64,000 bases of DNA from NCBI GenBank assembly GCA_034509425.1, contig JAVTVJ010000014.1, positions 1 to 64,000 of the forward strand, given 5' to 3'. Source of the stretch: Eopsaltria australis. Its lineage: Eukaryota; Chordata; Aves; Passeriformes; Petroicidae. Numbering within the stretch: the first letter of the stretch is position 1; each line of letters starts with the position of its first letter. Both the position numbers and the translations under genes were made by a program. Below, piece after piece: positions 22,201 through 36,260 of this stretch. The notes under the pieces were generated by a model that made no database searches, was not told the DNA's origin, and saw only the letters and a list, made by a program, of their open reading frames with translations.

Positions 22201-25200
22201 TTACTTAGTCCTTTAACAAATGGTACAATAAACTGTCTTTTTCATTTTAATGGTGTCCCAAGGAATGCATTAGTCTTTGAAGCTGAAACACTTTGACATC
22301 AGACTGGGTGATGAGTTGCTATGGTTTCAAGGGCAGTGTTAGTGCTAGGAAAAGAGCACATCCCTGCAATGTGCACACGCAGTCCCGGGCTCCTATATAT
22401 TTCATGACCAGTACATAGGAAGTCGCCTTCCACATCAGTGCCCTCATCACAGGCCATAAGGAGAAACTGAAGGAGGATGTGTGGCTGGATTGCTGGTGGT
22501 TAATAGCTCTTCCATCCAATTTGAGTAGAACGCTGTGGATGTGGCAGTTTTCAGCACTTTGATGGGAAGATGGAAAGCCTGGGCCTCGTGCAAGCTCCCC
22601 ACATTCACAGGGGGCATTTCCAAGGCAGGAGGAAATCAGAGTGGGAGGGAGAGGTTTCTCATTCTCCTGTGGAATAGACTCAGTGCAAGCCACATGTTTT
22701 ATTTCCTGAAATACTTTTTTTAAGCTGCAGAAGGTGGCATGTTTTTATCAGGTGCTGGTCACAACCTTGAAGTATTTGTGAATATATGCTTTCTCTGAAG
22801 AAGAAACAATAGAGCAGGACTTTTTTGAAACATAAAATGATTTTTAGTAAGCAAAAACTAGGTACAGTAGAACCTCGCTTTACTTATCACTTAAGCATCT
22901 TTAACTAAAAATAGAACCCTAATCAGTTTCCCCTTGAGTCCTTCAGCGTGCAAGTAGGAAATAGATAATGGCTGGATGTTCAAAACAATAAGATATTTCA
23001 CATTAGTTCTCAGTGCATCATAAGAATATGAATTCCTCTGAGTTATATTTAATGCAGATAGTTCTGGAAAGTATATAGTAGCTTCACTGTGGCTATTGAA
23101 ATGCATCTCTGAAATAAAGAATGTTTTCCCTAAGTCTTAATGAGTGCCTTAGTGGTCTGTAATGATCAAACCCTCTCCTGTACAGCCTCTCTTTCTTGGG
23201 GAACAGGTAGTTACCGTGACTGGTGCTGTTACATTGTCCTCCAATACTTCAGTTCCTTTCTCAGTATAGCCCAGGATGCTTTAGAACACCTGCTAAAATT
23301 TGGAGCTGTGCCTCACTTCTCCCTGTGCCACACAAACCTTTCCCTCTTCTCCCAGGTGAAACAACACAGCCACTCATTAAGTGCTTTGCAGGCCTCAGAA
23401 ATGGGTCCCAGCTTGGTGCTCTGCCAGCCCCGAGCCTGGGAATTCTTCTCCATACCCAGTTCTTCAGAAGTTGAGAGGTTATCAGGCCTTGGTGGGTTCA
23501 CAGAAACACAGTGAGGGGTCCCGTGGTCCTCTTATTTTTCCTGCTTGGTTTTTTCGAAAGGTCTTGATCCTTCTTCCTTCACCTCTGTTTTTCAGTCTAA
23601 CTTTTAACATCTGACTTTTCACAAAAGAAGTACCCTGTAATTTTGGAAGTAATGATTTGATCCTTAATGAGTTTACAGAGGGAAGCCACTTGCAAATGAG
23701 CAGTGTTCATACAGAAATTCAGTCTTCTCACCAAAGTGTTCAAGGGAGGAAATGGTGCCAGAGGAGTTCCCAAGACTTTGAATTCAGGGATTTCAAACTC
23801 AGAACAGCTGTATGTACACTGAGGATTTTCTGTTCATTTGTCATCTATCTAACAAGCTCATGGCACATATGTATATTTGCTTGTGAATTACAAGGAAATG
23901 TTTTGGAAGTCTATAGGGAATGCAGTTAATCAATTTGATTCATTGCAGTACTTATTAGCCATGATGGCTGAGCCTCTGAAGGTTTGCCATTTTCTGTCAG
24001 TAAAGTTCAATGTAGTCTAAGCCAAAATTGTTGAAATGAATATCTTAACTTTTATTACCCAAAGAAACTGTCAGACCCCTCTAATGATTTCAGATGGAGT
24101 GACACCACTTTTTTAAATTATTTTTTTTAAATTTAATTTTGTTCAGCTGAAATCCATAGTGCAGGCATTTACAGATTGTGGGAAGGGGGAAATATTTGTT
24201 AAGGTCTAGGTCCTGCCCAAATCTTGTGTGGCCATTTAGGTAATTTTAATTTTTTTTTCTCTTCACCAACTGCTACTTAACAGCTTGTAAAGATCTTTTG
24301 AAACTCTATTACTTTATGCATTAGAGATTTGCCTGCTTCCACCCTCCCCCTTTTGGGATTCTGTGAGGCTTTTTTCTTGTATGCTGTGCCAACAGCAGAT
24401 TTTGCCTGAGTATTCTTTTTCTCATTAACATCAATTGAAGTGAGACATCAGAAATCCAGGACCATTTGCAATGACAGGACAGTGCCAATGCTCTTCCTTT
24501 CATAACCCATAGGAATAAAACTGTGCAAAGCATCGTTTCATTATTCACATTATGATAGCCTGCATAAATTACAAATCACAAGCTAGGGGAAAAAAATTCA
24601 TTATATACTTTGTCAAACATCCCAAGTTTAAAATTTGAGAGGGAATATGAGAAAGAATTTTTAAAAAATCACAACAATATCTCCAGTGGATTGTGGATAT
24701 GTCTGTTTTCCTTTGTTAATAATTTTATCACAAGGCATTCTCCTACTTTGGCAAGTGAGGGTAAACGCCAGGCCATGTATTTCTTTGCTGCTTTTCAGCA
24801 GGTGTGTATACTGAAAATCATACTCTTGTTTTGGCTTGCTTCTTTTCTCATAACGGTGAAATATTGAAGGCACAGAGTTGAAATTCTATCCTTTATCCAG
24901 CCTTCACTTGGTAACAGATGAGGTGAAATCCCCCAGCATTTTGTGCCCCTCAGCCCTCCTGAATTGAGCAAAATGCCCAGCACACACTCTGCAGTGCCAG
25001 AACCTTTGTGCGTGTCATAAAAAGACATTCTTTCTTCTTGAACTGAGCTATGTACAATGGCTTCTAAAAATCTAATTCTTCATAGTGAAATAATTCAGCA
25101 CCTGACTGTGGTTTAATTTTAAAGCTCACTGAATTTTTGGGTTTATTTCACTGCATTTAATTTTTATATGAAGATCTCTGAAGAGAGAAAATACAAGGAT

Positions 25201-25611
25201 ACAGTGATTAGTGTGAGCATTGGTCTTGTTTTCATTAGATAAAACATTTTGGGTTGATTAATGAGGCAAAATCCCGTTTAATTCAGTGGAAAGGCATATT
25301 GTAGTTACACTTAGAGTACCCCTGCCCTTTTTTATTGGATTTTGGCCCACAGGAGCAGAATAAATCCTTTTTCCTCACGGGGACCAGGCAGAGGAGCCTC
25401 TGCCAGAGCTCTAAGCCACTCAGTTTTTGTGCACCTTGGTGTTTGAACCGGTGGCTGACGTTGGGATGCAGCAACAGCCGAGGAGTGTGACAGCAGCCTG
25501 TGCTCTGCCATGGACCCAGGCTGCAAGAACGTGCTGATTTAGGCAGGTGATAAATACATTTCCTGGCTTATTGTCTTAAGTCTTGCCACCTTTACAAGTT
25601 ACAGAAATGGT
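16206..25611. other. Long unique non-coding stretch
   Basis: No repeat family or gene is recognised across 9.4 kb. Small items: an AT-rich block at about 16490-16580 with TAAT cores; a strong acceptor (TTTTTTTTAACAG, edge at 16816) followed by a 60-codon open frame without homology; a short (GTAG)n run at 19031-19042; splice-site pairs enclosing 20439-20532 (frames mostly closed) and 21741-21788 (48 bp, one frame open). I regard all as unproven. Confidence 0.5.
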
Positions 25612-25687
25612 GAGGGGTTTTTTGTTGGTTTTTTTTTGTTGTTTTGTTTTGGTTTTTAGTTTGTTTTTTGGTTTTTGGTTTTTTTTG
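25612..25687 (+). repeat. G/T-rich low-complexity tract (TTTG/TTGG-like)
   Basis: Almost pure T with interspersed G and irregular GTTTT and GGTTTTT units. The hydrophobic frame read through it (F, L, V runs) is a composition artefact. Confidence 0.9.
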
Positions 25688-28600
25688 AGAAAATTAGTAA
25701 GAAAAGAAAGAAGAGCTATCAATCTTCAGGTCTCCTCTTGGATCAGGGTCATCATCTCTGTAATTAAGCATTGCTGTTTAGAGAGAGCTTTTGGAAGTGG
25801 AGGGGGGTACCTTCATTGTAAGGTATTTAGGAAAATTAAAGACATTAAAGTGAGAGCTGCAGTTCAACACTTGTCAGAATTTATGTTTGAAAGAAACTGA
25901 TGGAACTTACTGACTTTGACACATAGTAAAAACCCAAACGCACTAAAAAGCCAAACCTGTGTGATTTTGATAATTTTCCTAGTTGCCTGAGTGAGAGATC
26001 TGTAGAGAATAACAATCTTAACAGGGGAACAGGAGATTTTTTTTTTCTTTCTTTGTGGGTCATGAGAAGCAAGTATGGGTTTTAAAAAAAGAGATAGGGC
26101 AGATAGAAAGCCTGAGATGCATTCATTCAAAGGTGTGATTTAATCAGCACATGATTCCTTACTATTCCTAAGAAGAAATTAACTTTAATAAAAAGGAAAG
26201 GGATCAGCATATTGCTTAATTGAGGGGGGAACCCAGAAAAATAACCCTTTCTATCAAATTGAAGATGTAAAGGAGGTTGGTGTTGCATGTTTTCTAGATT
26301 AATGAAACATACCACATTTGCAAAGTGGCATTTGAGGGTGGTTGCAAGGCAAATTCAGCAGGTTTAAGGGAAAGGGATCTGATCCCTTCCCGCATGCAAA
26401 TGACCCAAAGTTGCAGTGTTCATAGATCGCTTTCTTTGTGTGCCAACTTTCTGGGACACAGGTTCCCAATGTGGCTGGAGCCAAGAGTCAATGAATGTGA
26501 TAGGAATTGGAATGTCCTACTTAATATCCAGTACCTATTAGTTTGTGCTTGTGCAGAATCACTCACGGGAGTCTTGAGGAAATGTGGAAGTTGTTTACAG
26601 CAACAACAACAAATATCTTCAAAGATGGAGGAAAATAAAGGACATTTAACAGTCACTTCACATAGTTCTTCTTAGATTGAGGTAAAGTTCGGTATTAAAG
26701 ATTTAAACAAAGCCCAAACATAACCAAAGGCAGTGTTACTGTAACTCTAAATGTCATACATCCCTTACAGAAAGTATCTCTCAGATTAATTATGGAACCC
26801 CTGGATTCCAAGAAATCGGTTATAGAGGCAGGAGGGATGGACCTCCAGGGGGAAATCTAAAGATGTTTCATGCCAGCAATAAAAAAATTGTTAGGCAAAA
26901 TAATTGCTTTGGAGAGTCTTTTAAAAAAATAAAATACAGGGAAGTCATCAGCTTGAAGTAAGAATGGAAAATGAGAAGATGACTTGAATGCTATTTAAAG
27001 AATTAGTGGAAGAATAGAGAGGGCTTAGTATGGTTGTGGCTGAAATGGATGGCCAGTTTCAAAGATTCTGCTCAGCCCTCCTCTTGAGTTACCTCTAAGT
27101 GCTTCAGGGGTTTGGGGCTTTTCCCCCCTGTAACATAGCAGGAGTAGCTTGTTGCTTTGGCTTGACCTGTAAGCAATACCAGGGCTGCATTCCATTCTCC
27201 TGGCCCTATTTTTTTCTGCTGTCCAGCTTGAGCAGCCCCACTGGCCTTTGCCATTTCAGGTACCACAGTTGTTGGGGCCCTTGGAATAGAAACCAATTGT
27301 CACCCTGTGGTGAGGTACAATCTCTCTTGTCTCTGAGATACATTCTGGTATATCAGTTAAATTTGCAGAATGCTGTGCATTATGGTTAAAAATGCTAGAA
27401 TAGATGCACCTCTGTCCTTTCCCTTCTTTTTAAGGTACTGTTTCTTACTTTCATGATCAAAATATTTAAATACTTTGATCTCACTATGTTCCTTTAAAAT
27501 CCAGAAAAATCATTAACTGTTTTCAAGCATGTACAAGCATGTGACAGAATAGCTTTTGTTGATTTGTGCTGCCTTAGGCTTAGGGCCCTGGCAGGGTTCA
27601 GGTCTGTGCTGGGGCTGGCTGCTGCCTGGGGTGTGGAGGAGCTGCAGCAACCTTGGCAGGAGGAGGAAACACAGCAAGTTACCTTTTGCTGCTAGAAGCG
27701 TTGCTTTACCAGCTTTGCTGAAAATTGGAGTTGTTATCTTGTTAGATGTAAGAGGAGTGTTCTTTCCTTGTCTGTGTGCTGCCACCTTGGACCGTTTGTG
27801 CAGTCAGGACATCCCTCCAGCCTTGGCCTGTTTCCTGAACCTCTCTCCTTTGCCTCCTGCACTCAGGTAACAGTGGGGCTTCCTTCTGCTCCTCCAGGGT
27901 ACAAGGGTACATGCTGTGAGAGGGCAAGAAGTGTCACCTCCTTGTTCTCACTTCTGCTGTGCCAGTGTGCTGCAGTATTTTTAAGGGCAGATGGGAGGAG
28001 GTGACAATTTTTCTATAGTTTTAGGATGGGGCTGTGTGAGGTTCTGGAGACTGGACTTATTCAGTGCTAGGGGTGAGGCTAGAATTGTAAAGGCCCATAA
28101 AGTGTGAGCTCTTCTGGTTTTGGGGTGCTTAAATTTTGGTAAATCTGTGTGAAGTTTCATCACTCTTGGGAGCAGGTTTTCTGTACTTTTTGCCCCAGGA
28201 TCATCCTTAACACACCTTTTTTTTTTGTTGCTTGTTTTTTCATCAGCAGAGGTCTGAGCATCTGAAATGGAATAACAGTTTGAGCTGTAAATATAGCTGC
28301 CTGCTTGGTGTGTAGCTCACACATGATTCCAGTTCTTATACCTTTGGCAGCACATCAGGCCTGTTCTATAGCTTGTACTGCCAGTCCCTTTTCTTTGCCT
28401 TCACCTGTTTCTTTTGGTTGGTTGGTTTTCTTTTTTCCCTTTAAATGCTATCTGCTTTCTGGAATACCTGCATCCATGTGTGTCACCAGCACATGGAGAG
28501 GAGTATAACTGTGGTAAGGCACAAAGAAAAAGAAAACCAGAGTACTTTGACAGGAGCTCTTGGTGTTTATTGCACAGGAATGATGGGTGTTAAGATAAAG

Positions 28601-31199
28601 GGTAAATGACATCAAGGCAAATAGAGGGAGTGATCTGGGGAGCCAGGGCTGTGTAATAGCATTGGTGCTACAGGAGGGTGCAGTATCCAGTGTGCAGCCT
28701 GAGGCAGGACTGACTCTTCCCTTTGATGAAGAAGTGGAGACTTCTCATATGCAGAACAGGTTTTCTACCCTTCATAAAGTGTTGCTGTGGCTTCCTGCAC
28801 CTTCCCAGTTAGCCAGGGTTCAGGACAGTGCTCCATCCTGGATGAAAGGCTGTGGAAGACCTCTGAAGACCTTGCCACAAGTAGCTAGAGGAATTGACAT
28901 CAAGACAAATGACACCAAGACTTTTTCAGAGCTGGTAATGGGCAGGTTGTTCAGCCTGAGGTTCAAGTCTTTGTTGTCCTGTGACCTTTTGGACAACAGT
29001 GAGCTTCACCAAATATAATTTTCCAGGAATCCAAGATATTTGGATTTTACAGGTTTGCTTTTTTTATTGTGCCAGATTTCATGCTAAAGTAGGAATAAAT
29101 GTTATATAAACAGGAAAGCTTGACTGCATACTTCGTACTTGTTGTGGGTTCCTATCTCACCTTCTTTAAGCCAATCTATTTTACCTTGAAATTCAGATAG
29201 GAGCAAAAGCAGAAGTGTGGTATTTGGACTTGACTTCAGCATTTTTGATTCCTTCTCAACTGACTGGTACACATCAGCCAGCTCGGTCAGCATGTTTGCC
29301 TAGGAGCAGCCTTTAATTTGCAAATTCATGGCTGTCAACATGTCCTTCCTTCATTCAGGACTGAATGTAGATGCACTAGGCTGCCTTGGATCATCATCAA
29401 AAAGTGCTGGTTTGTGATGATGCTCAGACACATCAGTGTTGTAGGCAAGTGCGGTGCAGGAGCACCAGGAGCTGGAACCTGCTGCAGCTGGGGGATCGTG
29501 AGCTCATTCAGGCTTCACGTATAGACTGGTCCCCAAATGGTGGAGGTGGAACAAAGTTCAGAGGCTCCCAGCCTGTTTCCCTGCTGCTCCAGGACAAAGC
29601 TTGGTGTGCCTGGCATGGAGCCATAGAAGCACTGGGTGTATTTCCCCCACTCACCAAGCACTGCCTGTGGCTCTGGGCAGGGTACAGAGTTTGTGGCAAA
29701 TTGATACAGTCTGGCAAATTCTGCTTGTGCCTTCTGCTGGCTGCTCTCTTCCAGTGGTCTGTGGCAAAACCTCCTTGCAGGAAAGGGAGGAGACTTAAAG
29801 AGTTCTAAATCTTTAATTTTTCAAAGTTTTGAGACTCAAAGCCGTAAGTGATGGTTTCATCAGCGTTTTGTACATAACCTGGTTTATGGCTCTCCAATTG
29901 GTTTCTACAGGGCTTAGGATAAAAGGCCGGAAGAGCTTTTCAGCAAGTGCTCCTGAGCTTGATATGCAGGGCTGGCTGGAAAAAAAGAACAGAATTTTGT
30001 GTTTGAAATGGTTGACAGAAAAAAATAAAGCCCTTGCAAACCTCTCTGCTGCAAAGAGAAATATGGCATGTGGCGATTGACAGATTTACGTATCCAGATA
30101 AAATCTTCCACTTTTCCAAAAGCAGAACTTTCTCTTTATGCAATGTTAGTTTCAAAGCTTCCAGCTCCTGCTGTGCCTAATGGCAGGTATGTTTCCAGCT
30201 ACTTCCTTTTCATGCCTGAAAATGGGATCATTCTCAGGTCTCCTCATTGTCATCTGGTAGCTATTCCCTTTCACTAATTTCCCCAAATGAGTTGTGGCCC
30301 ACTCCGAAGGCTACAGGATTCATTAGAGTGAAGAATAATAAGAATGTCCTTGGTGTTTGAACAGGAAGAAAAGATCCCAAAGGCTGCCAGAGATAAAGAT
30401 CACCCCCTGAAAGGATAAAAATGAACAATGCTTCTTGCAGGGAACCTAAAAATATAATACTCGACTCTCGCACAGTGTTTAGTTACTGAAATAACAACTG
30501 GATTGTACAGTCTCAGGATTATTTTGGTCTTAAGAAAGGATTAAGTCTTGCAAGTTTAAACAAAATGCATATCAGGGAAAACATGGGTTCAAGTCTAAAC
30601 CATACCCAGTGTTCTGGGGCTAGCCTGGGTTTATGTGTGTCGAGGTACGAGGCTGGAACTTAGAAGATCCTTTTCAATACTTAACTCTTCAGCGAACTTC
30701 TTAAGTAGCTTTGGATTGGTTGGTTAATGTTTTTATGTCTGTTTGCTGTTGGCAGGTTTTTTGGAAGTCAAATGGAAGTGACCATGAGTTTCTACTTGAG
30801 AAGGTGGGCTATGGGTGCTGCTGGCTGCTGTGTTTTTTTGAGTTCTCTGTTGTCAATAAGACAAACCAAACCAAGCTGAGTACACTGAGGAGTTTGTGAC
30901 ATTTGTCAGGCCCATTACTGCTGCCTTTAAGCAGAGTATTTATTATGTGACCCTCTGCCTCAGTCCCTTGCTGAGTGGTAGTTCTGCATTAATATTTGAG
31001 TTTTCCGTTCTCTACTGTAACACGAATATGTGTGCATAGTATATGTACACATACGTAGAAATGGCATTTAGCAAATGGATCCTGCCTACTACAGTCCAGT
31101 TTCTGAGGCAGTGTAAAGAGGCAGAGCTCTGCATTTGTTTTACTGGGTATAGAAACACACAATTTCCTGTTGTGCCAATGTTTCTGAGTCCTGCTTCAG
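25688..31199. other. Unique non-coding stretch
   Basis: No repeat family or gene is recognised. A moderately GC-rich interval (about 27550-27900) lacks CpG enrichment and gives chance open frames. A consensus-like donor GGCAG|GTATGT at about 30187 has no convincing acceptor partner with a recognisable peptide. Confidence 0.5.
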
Positions 31200-31276
31200 A
31201 TCATAGAGCTGGAGGAGAAAGAAGAAAAGAGGCAGCTTTTACAACTGCAGTCACTGCAACTAATTGTTCCTACTAG
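31200..31276 (+). other. Candidate coding exon (77 bp), coiled-coil-like
   Basis: A long pyrimidine-biased acceptor (ending GTCCTGCTTCAG at 31199) and a good donor (ACTAG|GTAAGG at 31277) bound 77 bases. Frame 1 is open for 25 codons plus 2 bases and reads as a charged, leucine-rich peptide beginning IIELEEKEEKRQLLQLQ, which looks like coiled coil. It would enter in phase 0 and leave in phase 2. The entry phase fits the exit phase of the candidate at 9172-9253, but nothing else links them. The peptide is not recognised as a known protein, and the purine-rich composition alone favours E and K codons. Confidence 0.25.
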
Positions 31277-32671
31277 GTAAGGATGTATCCCTTTTACTGG
31301 CTCTCTGATGATGGCTTTTTGTTTCTAGCTACAAGCAAATCTAATTTGCAAATGAAAAATTTCATTATAGCAGAAGTTGCCTGCAAGGGAATTCAAGGAG
31401 GCACATTCAAAAGAATTCAGCAGATTGTAAAAATGCTTCTTAAAGAATGGATTTATGACCCCAATTCACAATTAAAATAGCAATTGCTTTTAAGTGCTAC
31501 CTATTACTTTTAAAAGGTTAGATATACTGACAATAGAGTTTTAAGGGAATAAGGCAGCTTAAGTGAGCAAAACCTGTAGTAGGTAATTGGCAAAGCTCAC
31601 TTAATATTTTTTGTTTGCTATCCAAGAGCTATTCACGATGCCACTGTAACAGTATGTTGTTGCTACAACAGAGCTGACAGTTTTCTGAGATGAAAAGGAA
31701 GAGAATGGAATTAATCACACAAACTTCATCATCCAGTCTGGCATAACTGAAAGTGAGTTCTGCTACACTTGAACTATTTTAAATAACTTCATGTTTTATT
31801 AATACTTTTTTTTTTTCTGTTAACCTCTTCGGCGCTTTCTGTCCAGAGTTCCTCTGCGACTTTTTGTCCTTTGCAAGGCTGTGCCCTGATCTCTGGCCAG
31901 CCTTGGCATGTCCTGGCTGTTGTGCACAGTAAAGAGGAGTGCTGGCAGTGCCACATGTGTCTGCCAGGTCACACACACGATGCCATGCCAGGATTGGAAA
32001 TGGGGGAGTGTCGGAGCTGGATGTTCCTGCTCCGGGTGGAGATGCTCCTGCTGCCCCTTCTGGGGAGCTCCCCTCCCTGGCACGGAGTATGAAGAGTGAC
32101 TGGTGTTTCAGTATCGCCTGCCAGGAGCTAGAATGTTTGCACATTTTCTTTCTTTTGTCCACACAATGGCTAAGGGAAGTAGAAAACTGTAACTGCTTTG
32201 TGTTGTGGTGTCCATTTCAGCCTTCATTCCACAAAAGCTAAGGTACATGCAGAAGAGCCAGGTTATTGAGAAACATCATCTTAAAAATACCATATGTTTT
32301 AGAAATTTCTTAAATTTGAAGTGAATGTGGCTACATAAAAATAAGCTTGTGGCTGTGTTTGAAGACACTGGCAAAGTCCTTGTTCAGAAGAGACAAAATA
32401 ATTTTTAGTATATTTTTCTCCAAGCCTACTTAGTATCCAAGTGCTCTGATACTGTCTGCTTTGTTTGATGGTGTGCAGAAAGTGCCTAGCAGACCTCATG
32501 AGTCCTGTGTCCCTTGAGAGGGAAGAAAAGAAAGTACTAGGGATCAATATTTTAACTTGGGCATCCATTATGGTTTTGCACTAGTTTTTACCTCTTCTGT
32601 TACATACTTAGAGGCCGTGTTTTGTGTCCATTGTTGGCATAAAGTTTGCTCACGTAAGGAATGGTGTCCTC
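31277..32671. other. Unique non-coding stretch
   Basis: No repeat or gene is recognised. Several overlapping frames at 31779-32241 occupy both strands at once and show no family motif. Confidence 0.55.
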
Positions 32672-32747
32672 TTTTTCTTTTTTAATTCAGTGAGTTATCA
32701 TTATATTTATTTTTCTTTTTTAATTCAGTGAGATATCATTATCATTA
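32672..32747 (+). repeat. 38-bp tandem duplication
   Basis: Two adjacent copies start at 32672 and 32710, each opening TTTTTCTTTTTTAATTCAGT. They diverge by one base in the next few positions (GAGTTATC versus GAGATATC) and then by a small ATC insertion. The high identity implies a fairly recent local duplication. Each copy carries a pyrimidine-rich TTCAG, so the duplication also doubled an acceptor-like sequence. Confidence 0.9.
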
Positions 32748-35700
32748 TATCACCTGTAAATGCTACAGTCTGGCGGTATTTTGATATGTTTGCCTCTTTG
32801 AGAGTGAAAGCAAAGTGTTTGCAGAAAGATAGCATTGGTAGCTTCCAAGGAAATTGCCCAGGCTCAAATCTTTTACATATTTAATGCCAAGCCATGGACG
32901 TCTTTGGGCAGAGGACACAAAATTCTGATCTTGCATTAGCTTGTAAATCACACTTTCCTCAAAGGATCACTTTGATTCCTTTCACTGTCTTTCCATTGAA
33001 GTTGCAAATTGCATCCACTGTGATGTAACCTTGGTATGTTGGATATTTGCCCTGAACCTATTATGAATTTCTATTTCCATCTGGAGTTTGGGTTTGCGTT
33101 ACGAGACAGTGAAGGCTGGATGCAGCAGTTCAGTCAGGGAGGAGTGGAGGCACCCTGAAACTGTGAGCTCTTAGCTCGGGGTATGTGAGGTGCACCTTGG
33201 AACCAGGGACCCCTTCACAGCTGGGCACTGCTGTTTTTTTCAGGGTTTGGCATTACTTCTGTGCCTCAGGAACGTAAAATACATGCAGAAAAAGGAGGAA
33301 ATGGGTGTTTCAAATATTCTATTGAGATAGTCAAATATTCACTGCTGCTGCACTTCTTGAAACAGATGCACATCTGTTCCTCTACCTGTGAGATAAAGTC
33401 TGTAATGAAGGAATGATTTTATCTGATTACAGTGTGTGAAATTGTATCATTGTTTTGAGAAGTTTTTACCTTTAGTTCATCTTCTACAGGTTAAGAAAAG
33501 ACTCATTTTAGAAAGGATTCAGACTTACAGTAAGTTTTGGTTTGGTTAAAAATCCTATCCCATTTTTTAGATAGTATATTCCTTTAAAGAAGAGAATATG
33601 GAGTTCTGATAAATTGTTCTAAGCTAGAAACTACTTTTATATACATTGCATATATGTGGCCTGATACAGAGCTTTCTGTAAAGACTGAGAGAAAAGTATT
33701 GGTGGTTGACACTGTCATAGGACAGTCAGTAGGGACAGATCTGGTCACTCCTCTTGAAAATCCCCATTTTACAAGACCTGTGTTTGAGGCTAATGTCTTA
33801 TTTAATGTGAAATTGCAGTAGCAAAGGCTTAAGAGCCTACAAGGAGAGTGCAGTTGAATTGCCTGCTCTTACAGTTACTGTGCTGGCACTGCGTTCTAGA
33901 ACCTGTTATAATGAAAACAAGTATTCTTTATTCACAGATTATATTTCACAAACTGTGGCCTGGGTTTTGGCAATGAGATTTCATGGTCTGTATGTGGTCT
34001 GAGGGAGCTCACTTTGGAGAAACCAGGAAGGATATTTAACCTGACCTTATGTAAACTGCTGTCACGTGCCATAGGCGTGACCATGTTTCGACGTGGGACA
34101 GCAAGCATTTTAAATGAGTATTTAGAGAAACCCAGCTGATTTCCAGACACTGAAATCGGCTGGATTTTAGCACTGGCGTGTTCCTTTGCTGGAAAGCTGA
34201 ACCTGACTTTCCTCTTGCCTTTGAGCTGCACTTCTCCAGTCAGTGATTGTTCCTAGTGCCACTGTCGCTTTGGTTTTTCTTGACTGTCTTTTTGCTCATT
34301 TATCTTATTATAGTGCTTTAAGTATGACTAGTCAATTTGCTTCTTTATGTGATGTGGAAATGCTTCATCTCTGCTTTACAAACACTGACAGTGCTTTTTG
34401 GCACAGGGATTGCCAGCCAGGCTATTTTTTTCAGACTGTTAGAGGCAGCGAAGTTTTGAAACAAAAGTTTTCTTTTTTCATAGGCTCTGAACTTTCAGAT
34501 TACAGATCACTTTCTACATGCTAATAAGCTTAGATAAGCAGAGTACATGTTAACACTGTTGTACAGATGGGGGAATCGAGATACGGGAACATTAAGAAAC
34601 TTGCTTGAGGAAGTCTGTGGGAGCTGACCTTATTCTGCGAGAGACCCACGCACCATCCTTTTTCTTGTCAGATTCTTTCTTTTTACTTAAGCCCCTCCCT
34701 CCAAGAAGTCGTTGGTACATAGAAGGCTCTTCTGGATTCTATGTGTCTATATTTACCTACAGCTATGATAATTTATTACACGGCATTCCATGTGGGACTG
34801 CACTGCTCAGTCAATCGCAGAACGTTTTCCAGTTTTAGAAAGCAAGGACTGCTTTGCTGGTGATCTGGCAAGCTGCAGTTTGGAGGCAACTGCACCAGGA
34901 AGCGAGTTCTGCAAAAAGTACAGCGGGTGTGTGGTGTGGAGCTGACTTGCATAAAGAAAGTGTTCCTTCACCTCAAGTACCCTGCAGGTCGTGAGCCTGC
35001 CTGTGCTGAGCTGCACACTCTGTCCTCATCTTTAAATAAGAATCTCCAGTGTTTGGTACAGAGGAGAAATGGGTGTTAGTCCTCTCCTGCAGGAGTGGAT
35101 GTATGGAGTTAAACAGTATAGGGAACTAGACATTTACTATTACCATGGCAACTTCAGATGATGATTTATTAAGCCATATTTTTTTTCACAGTGGAGACTA
35201 TGCATTTTTGTTGGTTTGAGCTCTCCAGAGATTGTGCCTTGCCACTCCTTAACTCTTTTCTCCATCCAATTCTTTGCTTCTCCTTGCTGAAATTAAAGAA
35301 TAATGAAAATGTGTTTGTAGCAAGCTTTTTGTCAGGCAGAAAAAGCTTGGTACAGTTTATGGCCTTATTAGTAAATACACTACTGCTGCTTACCACCTTG
35401 GACTGGGACACAATTCCAATGACTGGCATAGCAATTGGGAGCAAAGGCAGCACAAGGGAGAGGATTTCTCAAGTGCTAATAGAGCACAGGATACTGCAGA
35501 AAGAGTGGGGGAGGGCTTTTGGCCTGGCTAGGCTCTGTCTATTGATCTTTAACTCTCCCTGTTGCTTTCATTCCTCTGTGACCTTCTCTTCCTGCTCTTG
35601 ACCCTGCAGTGGTTGTTTCCATAGCCACCCCCAGCTGCCAGTTCTGTGCCATTGTCCCTATAAGCGTGCCAGAGCTCTCGGAGTTGTGGTGCCTCTTTGG

Positions 35701-36236
35701 CGTCCGTGACCTGCTCTACTGATGTAGCTCAGCAGAGCTCAGCAAGCTTGGCTAAATCTGCCAGCTCTGTAGTTGTAAGGTGTTCGCAGAGCGAGGGCCT
35801 CGATGACTGCTGTGCCCACGGTGGCATTTGGCAGCCCTGAGGTGTGTCAGTTGTGGAGCAGGGACACAGAGGGTTCTGTGGCTGCCGTGCCCAGGACACT
35901 GCAGCTGTTTGGGGACTGCTCTGCAGCCAGGAGAGCAGGCTTTGTTCAGCCTTTGGGATGCCAGCTCCATATAGCCCTGAGTAAGGGCTCCAGATGCAAA
36001 TGCAGGGGACTTGATAAATTATTCATTTTCGAGCTTCGTAGACACAGTTTGAAAATCTTGAGGATGACGGTAACCAGGTCCAAGCAAACAGAACGAATGG
36101 AGCCATTTCCGAATATAGAATCATGCAATGAATCTTTGGAGCAGAAAAGCTCTCTCAAAAATCTGTCCTCATGCATCTGTCCTTACAAGATGATAGTGAT
36201 TTTTATGGCTCTAACCTCTAACAACCTTAACCGCAT
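32748..36236. other. Unique non-coding stretch
   Basis: No repeat family, CpG island or recognisable gene. The frame at 35191-35601 (136 codons) shows no domain motif known to me. Confidence 0.55.
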
Positions 36237-36260
36237 CATTGCTTAATTCATTGCTTAATT
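36237..36260 (+). repeat. Perfect 12-bp tandem duplication
   Basis: CATTGCTTAATT occurs twice in direct succession (36237-36248 and 36249-36260). This is likely a replication-slippage duplication. Confidence 0.95.

Noticed and set aside
30580..30600. GGTTCAAGTC resembling a tRNA B box
   Set aside because: No A box at the right distance upstream and no cloverleaf pairing could be found.
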